Assembly (NCBI RefSeq): GCF_003473485.1
Contig: NC_053042.1
Location: forward strand, 17,318,501 to 17,382,500
Source of the DNA: Medicago truncatula
Lineage: Eukaryota; Streptophyta; Magnoliopsida; Fabales; Fabaceae
DNA length: 64,000 bases
Direction: 5' to 3'
Shown: piece after piece, positions 34,068-45,061 of the stretch
Layout of the letters: the number at the start of each line of letters is the position of its first letter
Position numbering within the stretch: the stretch's first letter is position 1
The notes under the pieces: model-generated
Told to the model about the DNA's origin: nothing
What the model saw: only the letters and a program-made list of their open reading frames with translations
Database searches by the model: none
Program-made: the position numbers and the translations under genes

Positions 34068-35131
34068 TTACTCCAAAACATTAGTAAGCAATCTTAAAGA
34101 GCTGATCTCATTAGTCATTTTCATAAGCTGATAATCTACTGGAAGTTTAAAATCTTTGATTTGATCATAGCACCTTTTCCTCAATCTTTCACTCCAATCC
34201 AACCTAAAACATAATCCCAGGTCAAGAGATTCAAGAAGAGAACATTCATTAAGAATGGCAAGAACCCCATCAGATGAGAGATTATTTCCAGCAATTTTAA
34301 GATGACGTAATCGAGGCATTGATTTAGCGATAGCGAACAGCTCATCATCGGATTTTCCAGTTTTCATATCGGAAGTGAGCATACATGTCAGTGATTTTAG
34401 AAGAGGACAAGATCCACCTACAACTTCAATGGAATTCCGGGACAGTTTGAAGGGATATGAAATTTCGAGCTCCTCTATCATCGAAAGTTTTTTTATGCCT
34501 TCAATAAATCCTTTTTCTGAAAGGCTATCAGCAGCATCAAAAGTTACAACCCGGATGCGACGTAGGTGACTTGCACTGTGAAATGTAAATTAAAACATTA
34601 TTATAACAAAAATATTTGTCATGATTTTAGATTATTACAGTAAAAAGGTTCAAGAAAAATATGCTCAGCAATAGAAATAAGTTTGTCAAGAAAAGAACAA
34701 TAGAATCAAATGCATGATTAAGCAAAAAGACATTAATAACTGAAAGCGTTTAAAGTAATCAAAGTTAATCACCAATCAGATATGTATTTAAAGAGATCAT
34801 CAGTTAAAGAGAAGTCAATATCAATGCCTTCTAGTTGACCACAACTTCGCTCAACTGAATAGCGACAAATCGTCGCCAAATCCATGCGTAACCATTGCCA
34901 ATAGTCATAGTGTGAACACAGGATCATAGAAATAGTGTGCCACATGTGAGGATCCTTGCAAATATTCCACCATAAAGGACACACTTGACATACACTTGTG
35001 ACTATTTCAATAGTATCAAGCCTCTGGAGAATATTTATTGTCAAATCTCTGGGTAGTTCAAGCCAATTTGGCTCAGTTGCTGTGCTTTCCCTTTCTACTT
35101 CCAATGGTGGTATTGAAGAAGATGCCATCAT
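34068..35131 (-). CDS. F-box/LRR protein, SKIP19/FBL23-like (copy 2)
   Basis: Two exons (34773-35131 and 34068-34575, minus strand) join in frame to 288 residues. The F-box (NWLELPRDLTINILQRLDT, CPLWWNICKDPHMWHTI) and leucine-rich repeats (CPLLKSLTCML, MPRLRHLKIAGN, CSLLESLDLGLC) match copy 1 closely. The intron is 197 bp with the same splice positions. A deletion of about 34 bp near the end shifts the frame relative to copy 1, so the last about 20 residues (from YQLMKMTN) are unrelated and the protein reads past the ancestral stop. Presumed role: substrate receptor of an SCF ligase. Confidence 0.88.
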
Positions 35132-35176
35132 GCATGCAACAAGATGGTATTATTTCATCTCCCGTATCCAATAACC

Positions 35177-35188
35177 ATTTATATAAAG
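35177..35188 (-). promoter_or_regulatory. TATA box of F-box copy 2
   Basis: Minus-strand CTTTATATAAAT about 50 bp upstream of the start codon, in the same context as copy 1. Confidence 0.6.
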
Positions 35189-35414
35189 TGAGAACTACTT
35201 TTGAAAAGTTTTGAAATATAAAATGCACAAGTTTCAAATCAAAGTTATCGGTTTAAATTTCTTAACATGTTCAAATATGCACATGATAGAAAAACATTTG
35301 TAAATTTTATGTAGAAAAAGTTCATTTTTGAAGTTTCAATGTGGTGAGTACACAATTTCCAAAAAAAAAAAATTCTTCTTTTGACTTGTAAGTTAGCATT
35401 TCCCAAAAAAATAT

Positions 35415-35640
35415 ATTACTCCCTCTCCCTCAAATAATCTATCGTTTTGGAAAAAAATATGTCGCTTTACAATAACAATGAAACATTAATATTATTTTTC
35501 ATATTATATCTTTACATATTTATTACTCTCACTTCTTTTAATTTATCTTTCTCATATCATTTATTAAGAACAATTTTGTAAAATAACTCATAAGATCTCT
35601 TTTTTACCAACAAAATTAATTACATTTCTTAATACATGTA
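35415..35640. repeat. CTCCCTC-type MITE-like segment, second copy
   Basis: Partner of 24885-25110, including AACAATGAAACATTAATATT. It shows that the duplication carried promoter and upstream DNA with the gene. Confidence 0.5.
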
Positions 35641-35652
35641 AAATGGCCAAAA

Positions 35653-35654
<2 letters not shown>

Positions 35655-35704
<50 letters not shown>
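35655..35704. repeat. (AT)n microsatellite
   Basis: About 24 AT units directly abutting a SINE-like sequence. Confidence 0.9.
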
Positions 35705-35707
<3 letters not shown>

Positions 35708-35795
35708 TTGTGGTGGCCGGAGTTTGAACCTCGAACCTTGCATATATTATGCATTGTCCATATCAACTAAGCTAAGCTCACGAAGACGGCCAAAA
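35705..35795 (-). mobile_element. tRNA-like SINE fragment
   Basis: The minus strand carries A-box-like TTAGCTTAGTTGATATGG and B-box-like AGGTTCAAACTCC, ending in a short A-run against the microsatellite. It is related to the SINE at 54260-54386. Confidence 0.45.
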
Positions 35796-36149
35796 CATCA
35801 TATAACTTAGGACAGAGGAGTAGTACTTTTCTAATGTAATTTTATTTTTTAAGAAGGTAAAATTTATTATATTACTGAAACAACCTGAAAATTTCAATAG
35901 AAGAAGTGCAAAAAAAAAAAAAAACTAGCGGAAAGTGTATCAAATTACATAAAATAAAACAACGAGAAATAAACATAGAATGAAGAAGAGTTAAAGCCAC
36001 CCATTACAAATAGATACCCAAACAAGGTAAAAGATTAAGCCACCATGCATGATAAGAGAAAACAAAATTAGGTCGATTCTCTTTCAGCTACCAATATTAT
36101 TGAAACTGAATTTGTCGAGCAATTGTTGTAGTGAGTCCTCTCTTTTTGA

Positions 36150-36995
36150 TGAAATAATCGATCATTTCTTTCAATCCAAATCACTCACACACATTAAAGC
36201 CAAATGAGGGTAAAAGCTAAACATATACTTTTTGAAAACTCACCTAAGGTGCCAAATTGAAATAAATATGATGTGACACACGTTCAAGGTACACTGTTTG
36301 GAAACTAAGCCAGTTAGAAATATTGGGCCAATGTTTACCCAAAATATCACAATAAAGGAATAAATGATCTGCATCTTCCATCATGCCACATCCACCCACA
36401 CAGAGCTGAGCATTAGGTTGTCAAATTTGTCTTTTAATTATATTGTTTGTTGTTGGTAACCGAATATGTAGCAGACGCCAAGCAAAAAGACTAACTCTTA
36501 GGGAAACCTCCTTATTCCAAATTTTTGTTATGCGAGTAGCTACCAAGTTGTTGTTGACCAATGAGACCAAATAATTGTAAGCACTTGTTACGTTATATTT
36601 TCTGAACGCATGTAAATGCCAAAACCACCTGTCAGAAAGATTAGGCTGCAAAACAACGTTAAATAAAAAGTCTCATCACTCGCGTACCTTCTCCTCCTCC
36701 CAAGCTAATAATCGGCGCCTCCAATTCCAAGTGCCACCTTCCTCCCCCACCCAAGCGAATACATTTCAGCCATGTTGCCATTTTATTAAAAGCAATATCA
36801 AAAAGGCGACTAAAACTATTCTTCATAACCATGCCATTGGTCCAAGGATCCCACCAAAATCATGTTTGGGTACCAACACCTACTTCCCGCCCGACATTAT
36901 CATCAAACCACCGACCATATCTCACACTAACCCTTTTAATAATAATCATATTATTCCACCAAATAACGTGAGCCCAAATTCATCGTTTATAGAAC
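36150..36995 (-). pseudogene. LINE reverse transcriptase C-terminus with zf-RVT domain
   Basis: The minus strand, across frameshifts, reads FWWDPWTNGMVM, FSRLFDIAFNKMATW, LGGGGRWHLELEAPI, then QPNLSDRWFWHL and WNKEVSLRVSLFAWRLLHIR. The last part is the zinc-binding domain, followed by GGCGMMEDADHLFLYCD. Order and motifs fit plant LINE ORF2. Stops and shifts disable it. Confidence 0.75.
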
Positions 36996-37209
36996 AAGAA
37001 CAAATCTAAATTTAACAAATCTTGGTTGAAGCAGTGGGGACGCGTTTGAGGACAAAACAGTCCATGACAGTGGCCGACAGCTGTTTGAGGGTGGAGCTAC
37101 CAAGAGGTTAAACCAACTTGGTGAAGACGCTGACGCCGCATTCAAATCCAACCTTAGCATAAAAAAGATCATCAGCAAGAAGACGCTCTTTAAAACCACC
37201 AAACTGAAG

Positions 37210-38788
37210 CAACCATTGAAGCCTTCACTCTTTTACTTTATATGTTTTTGATGATGTTCTTTAGCTTTGTTTATCTTTTTTATAATTACCTTGTGGTTAG
37301 CATGTTAAAGCACCCAGCATCTATGTGTACGTCTTTGTCTAGGATTCACTTGTGTCTTGTAAAAAAGTGTCATTGTTCATCTTTTGGCTTGTTGAATCGA
37401 TTCATCATACACTGAATAGACTCATCCAAGTCTCTGACTTCAAATGAATCGATTCACAACTCCTTGAATCATATCACAATTGAATCGATTCTTCACAGTT
37501 TGAATCATATCATAAAACTCTATGACTTGCACTGAATCGATTCAACTGAAGGTTGAATCACATCATTCTTCATCATGGGCTCACTTGAATCGATTCACTT
37601 ATGCACTGAATCGTTTCATCCTTCATGTGTTCTTAGCTTGTACTTTTGATGTCTGAATCGATTCACTCATTTAGTGAATCGATTCACCATGTTGTTTTTG
37701 TACGAAAATTTTGTCTTGTCATTCCTCTCTCTATATAGTCTCCTCCTCATAAATCTCAAATCATTGAATCATTTGCATTTATTCTCTTTAGGTCTCAAAA
37801 ACTCATTGTTCATACATTTTTCAAGATTAAATACTTTTTCTTAGAATCACTTTGTACATTGAGTCACATTGATTTGCTAGGGTGCTAGTAGGGAGTGTAA
37901 GTTGGTCCTTTCAAGGAAATTGATTGGGTTTAATCAAGGTTCCAAAGTGAAGTGAATAATCTCATTCCACCTCCAAAGGACTTGGTGGTCTTTCTAACCG
38001 TTCTTGAAGTCAAAGGGGATTCGTTTACCGGACGTAACATCAAAGACTTGAGTGAAGATTTCGATGGGGTGCACAGGTAATCAAGGATTCGAAGATTCAA
38101 GGAGCACAAAATTTAAAGGTTATTTGAAGTTTGGGGGAGTGTTTGCCTAGGGGTTGATAAGTTAGGTTTAATTTCAAGGAACTCTTGTAAACACATTGTA
38201 TTCAACATTTGTTACTTAGCGGATGACCTTGGTGAAGGTGTACTTCATCAAGAAGAGTATACGTAGCTCTAGTGAGGATGAGAAATAGCGAACTACTATA
38301 AAAATATCGGTGTTATCTCTCTTTCCCTATCCTCTTTACTTTTCATTATTGCATGTGATTAATTGAATAATTGCTTTTATTGATCTAAGTTGTTTTTCCA
38401 TCAAAAGTTAATCTAATTTGTTGAATTAGGTTTTTATAATTTGCTTAGATCAATTGAGTGCAAATTCTATTCAATTACTCAATTCCATATACATTGTGTT
38501 TTCAATTGATAGCTTAGTGATTTTTGTTCATGTAGGTTTGGTTTGAAATTGTCTAAAATTTTTGTAAATTGTTCAAGGTTTATTAAAGTTTGATTGTGTA
38601 TAAGATTTGTATCACGAATTTCTCAATTCTAGATTGAATTTTATTGCACATAGGTTTATCCTTTTGTTTATTGTTGTGATTGTTCGCACATGATTTCAAT
38701 AGTCGATTTTATTAAACTCACTTTTTATTAACTGTGAAAAAACTTTTCAAAAAGCTATTCACCCCACCACCCCCCCCCCCCCCCCCCC
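37210..38788 (+). mobile_element. LTR retrotransposon remnant with TGAATCGATTCA repeats
   Basis: The region 37390-37690 carries about seven copies of the palindrome TGAATCGATTCA or close variants. A TATA-like CTATATAG follows at about 37733, and the segment ends in AAAGCTATTCACCCC plus a run of about 20 C. The order fits a plant LTR with its promoter, cut off at the C-run. No gag or pol is present. The left limit is uncertain. Confidence 0.5.
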
Positions 38789-39470
38789 GACCATCGCATA
38801 AATGAAAACTTCTCAAGCTCCAAAAACCTCGCAACTATAGACGCCGGAATTTCCCTTCCTTGATAGCCAAAGCTAAGTCAGCCGACACACTCTCTAACGA
38901 CCTCCCCGCTTGTGCCAACAACAACAACACCTCATTCAATCCACCGCTCTTTCCGTCATTGCTTTCTCCATCTCCAGCGCCACCATCTCCGTGTCCTCCC
39001 TGTCCATCATTCTTTTTCCGCCATCACCATCGTGTCCTCCGAATGAATATTCGCCGTCCCACCTGCCCCATGTCTGTCATTGTTCCTTTGGCACAATGAG
39101 ATTCAAAACCTTCAGAAGATGGAAAAGAACGCATACTACCAAACGTGGTGGTGGTAATGGTGGTTCTGTTCTTGAGGGTAGAGAGAGGAGAGGAAGAAGA
39201 AGAAAGGAGAACCAGGGAAGAAGGCAGGGGTATTTTTGTCTTTTGAATTGATCTGATAAGAAGAGGGATATTTTTGTCCATTCCCATGTATATTTGCTGA
39301 CTCACGCATCTGGTTGGCCAATGAAGAGAGCCACATCATCAAATTACTGACATGGCAATGATTAAGTGGGGAGAGGGACGAAATTTTAAATGATTAAATT
39401 TTACAGTGGCAAAAAACAAAGATTAGCAAATTCAAGGACCAAATTTTAAATGTCCCCTATTTAGAGAAGG
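38789..39470. other. GC-richer segment, possibly captured DNA
   Basis: Composition changes sharply at the C-run to Pro/Ser-rich coding-like sequence at 38860-39250, with two overlapping frames. It then ends in AT-rich DNA with AGGGACGAAATTTTAAAT near 39375 and a similar inverted-looking word at 39440. It may be a transposon carrying a gene fragment. I recognise no protein family. Confidence 0.3.
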
Positions 39471-39917
39471 GAAGTCATAGGGAGGTGGGGATAGAGAGTA
39501 AGTGATTATGTCAGCAAGAGTTTGACCAAATTTTAATGCTGCTTCCTTTAAAACTGTATCTAGACATTTGTTTTGCCGAGTTTCGGCTTGTGTATTATTT
39601 TGTACAAAAAGCTACTAAGATTATCACAAAGGTATTCAACCAAAAAAAAATAGAGGTATGATACTTTTGGAATTTCATTTATTCATTTGACTCGTTTTAT
39701 GAAACTTTTTAATATACGTAGCTTTCTTTTTGGTTTTCTATAGGCTCGCGCCGTTGAAAGTAATCTTGTTCAAGACATGCTCAAACAATAAATACGGTAC
39801 CTCTTCCAATTGAAACCTAAATCTTGGTTTATCGGCTTGTGAGAGACTAGCCACTTCTACCGAATTCAAGCTCAACTTGTTCCTGCTCATTCGTCTTAAC
39901 TCAAATTAGGATATTCC

Positions 39918-41766
39918 ATGACGGGTCCATGCGTGCATTGTGGAATTAATGGTAAGTCATATCTTATCTTGAGTTTTTTTTTTTCAATAGATTCCCTTTA
40001 CTCGGGGAAATCATATTCAAAGTATGGATGATCACATCCAAACCGATCTAAATTAAAACAAGCAACCGGTCTAAAAAAATAAAATCCAACAAAACATAGA
40101 TTTATTGGATCTATTTTGATAGACTTTTGTAAAAGCCGCTCTGATTAGATCGTGTATTAAATTTCTTTTTCAAAATCAAACCGAATCACATACACAAATA
40201 TTTATTTTATTTTATTTTTTTATATGTATAAAATATAGAATTAATCTATTAGTGTTTGATTTTAAATTTTTTAACTAATACTTATTAGTTAATTTAATTC
40301 ATTTTTTTTTACTATTTCATGTGTTGCAAACATAATCGATTTTTTCCTTCCTAATTGTTAAATTTTAGTATATTATATGTTATATTTTGCATAAAACCTA
40401 TGATTTTACTGTGTCTTTTATGATATTAATTTTAAGGCTAAACTGCACTTTTTGCCTCCATGTTTAGGGATATATGCTCTTTAGACCCCCTAACATAAGG
40501 GAAATATGACCTTTTGACTCTTTATCTTCTCAAAATATTGCGATTATGACCCCTATTTTGGGACACATGGCGTTTTCTTAGCAATTTTGGAACGAAATGG
40601 GCCAAAATTGTCATTTTTTTAATAGGGGGCTAAAATCGCAACATTTTAAAACTTAGGGGGCGAAAAGTGCAGTTTAGCCTAATTTTAATAGATTTTTTCA
40701 TAAAAATACTCTCATTAAATACTCATACACCACCATCTTAATAATTACCTCAAGTTACTACTAACTCGACTAAAATAACTCACCACACCAAAAGTACTAA
40801 AATACCCTTCAACTCAAAGATTATTAAAATACCCTCACCCATCAAATGACCAAATTGCCCTTAGTCCTAAAATGACTAAAATACCCCTCTCTTCTAAAAA
40901 ATCCAGTAATCCCGAATCAAACACACAAACAAGCAATTAAACACAATAAATTAATAAATAATCCTAACGAAAAATGAGGTGTTAGACATTGCTTAAGTAT
41001 GTCTCGAATTCAAGGCTTGTGGATGAAAAATGTGGCTGAAGAGTCTCTAAAATAAATATTAGTCCTATACAAAGTTTGTGTATGTTAGTCCTATACGTTT
41101 GTGTATATTTCGCATCAATAATATGGTTACCAAATAATATAGGATGATCCCTAAAATATATAAGTTAATGGCAATTTCAAAGTTTTTAACGGAACTTTTA
41201 CTTTATTTTACTTTAACGCAACTCTCATCTTACATTATGACCAATCTTGTTTATTTTTATGTTAACATGGTTTTGACAGAAACTAAACTTTGGCGTAAAG
41301 GACCGTATGAGAAGCCAGTGTTGTGTAATGCTTGTGGACTACATTTCAAGGCTAAGGGAACCCTTGAAAACTATATCCCAAAGACAGCCCAGCAAAATCT
41401 GTTATCAGACCCTGACGTTGAAAAGGCATCTGAAAGTGATCCCGAGCTTTCAAACGAAGCTCCAGGTAATAAAAAACGCAATAAGTTAATTACATATAAA
41501 GGATTATCCATGAATATGTACTGTGTATGATGTATACATATATACTTTTAATTTTTGTAGAAAGGACACCATCGATTGTGAAGAATCAAATGGAGGAGTT
41601 TAAACTAGAACTTCGAAGTCTATGGGAATCTGAAAAAGAATCAAATGAATCATCTCCAGATGATATTTTGTTGTTTGATAATATGAACAACTGTATACCA
41701 AGCAATGAGATAGGACTTGGATGCACTCTACTAAAGACAGATGTTACTTCTAAAAAAAATGCTTGA
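39918..41766 (+). CDS. Small GATA-type zinc-finger transcription factor (GATA26/27-like)
   Basis: Three exons (39918-39951, 41280-41465, 41561-41766) join in frame to 141 residues. The 34-bp first exon encodes [11 protein letters not shown]. Joined to exon 2 it completes one zinc finger, C-X2-C-X18-C-X2-C (CVHC ... CNAC), with [17 protein letters not shown] between and after. This is why I place the start 1.3 kb upstream of the main body. The tail (KAKGTLENY, later [10 protein letters not shown] and [11 protein letters not shown]) resembles GATA26/27-type proteins as I recall them, but much shorter. Likely role: DNA binding at GATA sites in the nucleus. Intron 1 contains a MULE MITE. The gene could be a shortened paralogue; expression is unknown. 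Confidence 0.75.
40436..40679. mobile_element. MULE-type MITE in GATA intron 1, 244 bp, 9-bp TSD
   Basis: Perfect duplication TAATTTTAA (40427-40435 and 40680-40688). The ends are inverted: GGCTAAACTGCACTTTTTGCC and, in reverse complement of the right, GGCTAAACTGCACTTTTCGCC. It is non-coding. Confidence 0.87.
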
Positions 41767-43707
41767 TTCACATATGCATAGATAGCCTGGTATATTGTGA
41801 ATCTGGCATGACAAGTTTTAAGGATGGCATATGATTTAGGGTTCAACTCAACTTGTTCTTTTGTTGTTATTATCTCTTAAGCGTTTGAATGGTTGTAATG
41901 AATAAATTACAAAATATGTATGTTAAACAAAAATTATTATAAAATCGATTTATAAGATGAGTATCATCGACTCCCAACTTAGGGATGTGTTTAGAGAAAT
42001 GATTTAGGAGGAGAGAGTTGTTAAGTGTTAAATCCTTATTTTGCTATATATTCAATTTTTTGAAAAGAAAATCAAAATAATAACGTGATAGATTATCATA
42101 TAATATTATTATATTACCATAATATTTCATTAATTTTTAAGAATATTTTATGGCGTTCTCAATTTTAAAAAAATACAAAATTCTCCCTCCAATATTATCT
42201 ATTGAAATCTATTCTTGATGGTTAGGCCGTAATATTTTGGGTGATAACAACAATTTTGTGTATTGGGAGACCGATGACTACCACGACTTCATCATCCACC
42301 CTATTCAATATGCAACTCATGATAACTAGAGACAAAACTATAAAAGAATAAACATACCCTAGAGACTAAGGTTGAGGAGAGACTCCCTCCTCCCTTAAAG
42401 ATGTTAGTTCTTGTCTTTCTTTTGAACTACTTTGTTATGAATGAGTAACTATGAATGAGATAAGTTGTAACTACTTTGTCCATGAAAAAACAACAATTAT
42501 TTTTTATCTATGCAGGTTTGGGCAAAAATCACAAATTTTCAGCCCAGAGGACTGGAAACTTGCCTATAAATACAAGAGCTTTCAGTCACAAATTCTCATT
42601 CAGAACTTGACGGTTCAAGAGGAAGACAAAGCAGCATCAACGGAGGAGTCTCTCATCAACCTTTGTTGTTAGAGTATGATTTATTTCTTTTATAATTTGT
42701 TTTAGTTACCATGAATAACTAAACACCTATTGATTAAAGTTATAAGATAAACCTCTATTTGTTTGTTAGATTTTATTAACGCTAGTCTTTTATTCATTTA
42801 TCTATTTAATCTTTGTCTGGCATTAAAGATCAAGGTTTCTCTTTTTTCTCTTAACCATCGACTAAATGTGCAAGTTATTAATTTGGTTGTTAGCATTAAG
42901 ACTTTGAATTAGTAATGCCCTTTTGTTTTCTGAACTCCCATTGTGTACCATTTCCCAAAAATTAGCTGGCTTTACTATTTGTGTTGGTCGTAATTTGTGG
43001 AAGGGAAACATTCCTACACATATTGGTCATTCTATTTTGTATCTTTCTTTGTTCAAGTTAATGAATGAGTATGTTTATTGTCAAAACAGAATATACACTT
43101 TCAAGATTAAATTGATCTTTTGATCTTTTAAAGACAGAATACAAATTTAGAAACCAATAACATATAAAAAGTCTTTCCTAATCATACAAACTTGATGCTT
43201 AAGAATGCAAATCCAAATTCAACAAAATTCAGAAAATATGAATTCTCATATCAGTTAACATGTAACTAAGAGTGCAATAGAAGTGATAGCTGGCTAACAA
43301 ATATACTTAAATGCCAACCATATTCAGTGTGTATTACCAAATCATGCACATAAACCCTATTGAATCTAGTCCTATGCCAAAACCCTCTACATCATCTTTT
43401 TCTTTTTCTTCGGAATATATTTTTACTTGTTCATGTTCTGGAAATAAATAAAGTCGGTCAAAATTAAAATTTGATACGGATTTTTCCAAAAATTTACTGG
43501 AGCTCCAATAATTAGACAATTCATTATCATTATAGGAGATTTTATCTCTTGTGAAGAGATCCATTTTTTTTTTCCATGATTTTCATTAGATGATTTTTCT
43601 CATTCCAAGTAGAATTTTTCTATTTGTGGTATTTTTTTTTTGATAATGACAAAAAGAGGAGAAGTTAAAGATGGATTGTGTGCTCCATTTTGTCTAAAAT
43701 TTGTATG
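41767..43707. other. Intergenic, no recognised gene
   Basis: 42516-42672 is an open stretch after a possible splice acceptor, with a TATA-like CTATAAATAC (42565), but it resembles nothing I know. 43334-43564 (minus, 76 codons) is acidic and unrecognised. Confidence 0.3.
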
Positions 43708-43715
43708 GCCTTGTT

Positions 43716-44373
43716 CAGGGGCGGAGCCAAGTAGAAGGGTTTGGGGGCTGGTGCCTGCACAAACTTTTGAGAATTTTTATTTTTAATACTAGTATATATG
43801 TTGATACATTGACTAGGCCACATCCACCAATCACACCCAATAGAAATTCAACAAACTAAGAAGATAAAGAGTTTATTTCCTATAAAATGTCCTCATGGAT
43901 GTTGTTTCTTCCCATATGTTCCCTGTTTCCTCATTATCCACTTTTATCGGTGTAGTTAAAACTAAGAAATTAAAAAGTTAATTCTTGTCAATGAAGTAGT
44001 ATATGTAAGTATAATTTGTTTCCTTCTAAATTTAGCCACTGAACATCTTGTTCACAATTATGAAGTTTTTTTTCTCTCTAAGGCACAATTAAGAAGTTAG
44101 GAATTAGGTTTTATTGCATATGATATGAGTTATACAATGTATGAGTATGAATTGTAACATAGTTTTAATTGTAATTTTATATATTTTTTCTAGCAATAAA
44201 CAATGGAAACATTTTTTTAAAAGAGAGTGAAGTTCATAGCAATCATCAATTTTTAATCCTCAAACACTTGATAAATGTGGAAGTATAAAATCATCAAGTT
44301 CATTTGTCAAAAAGAAAAAAAATGGAATTTGATTTGATGCCCCCACTATTGAAAATTCCTGGCTCCGCCACTG
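43716..44373. mobile_element. Non-autonomous hAT element, 658 bp, 8-bp TSD
   Basis: Perfect 8-bp duplication GCCTTGTT (43708-43715 and 44374-44381). The terminal inverted repeats are CAGGGGCGGAGCCAAG (left) and CAGTGGCGGAGCCAGG (reverse complement of right), a typical plant hAT terminus. No transposase frame is present. Confidence 0.88.
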
Positions 44374-44489
44374 GCCTTGTTGACCAAAATAAAGACAAAG
44401 GTGCACATTCTGAGAGGGTATCTCTCGAGATTGAAAATTTTCATATTTAGTGGAGACTAGACTAACCCAGTTGGATAAGGCAAAAGTTA

Positions 44490-44657
44490 TGGTTCATAAG
44501 TTATTTCCTTATGCACCGTGTATAAACACATCACAACCATCAGATTTCTTTTATTTTGAACAAAAAATGGTTTTGGCTCACTTTGGGGGTGTAGGAAGCA
44601 ATTATGTTAGGATTTATGCACGGTGCATAAGGATTTCCTTATGCACCATAACCACTC
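44490..44657. mobile_element. Short MITE with inverted CCTTATGCACCGTG ends
   Basis: The left part holds TTTCCTTATGCACCGTG and the right part its inverse CACGGTGCATAAGGA, separated by about 90 bp. The exact ends and target duplication are not clear. Confidence 0.5.
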
Positions 44658-45061
44658 CCGTTGGATGAACAAGGATGATTGTTGTGTCATCTTCTCTATC
44701 TCTTAACTCTTTTATTTGATAGTTCAAAAGCACACACGACATTCAACTAAACTCTTTTATGCAATAGTTATTTCTACTAGAATTTTCAATTAGTTGAAAA
44801 TATAAAATAAATAAAAAATTAAATTTTAAATATTTTGTGATCTCTCTCATGTTCTAAATATATCTATTATCTTTTATTAAAAATTTACAATAAAATATTT
44901 TAAAGTCGCCAAAATCACTTAAATTTAAAAGTCACAAAGTATCTCTTGTAAAAAAAAACAAAAAGTCAAAAGAAAACAAGGACCAATTCACTCTTACCAA
45001 AAACCAGAATAAGTCATGAAATGAAACAAGAAAACATCAACAGAAAAAACAACCTTAAAAA

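Noticed and set aside
41144-41279. Upstream part of the long frame leading into the GATA exon
   Set aside because: It is intron sequence before a good acceptor at 41279. It lacks the first two zinc-binding cysteines, which the 39918-39951 exon supplies.
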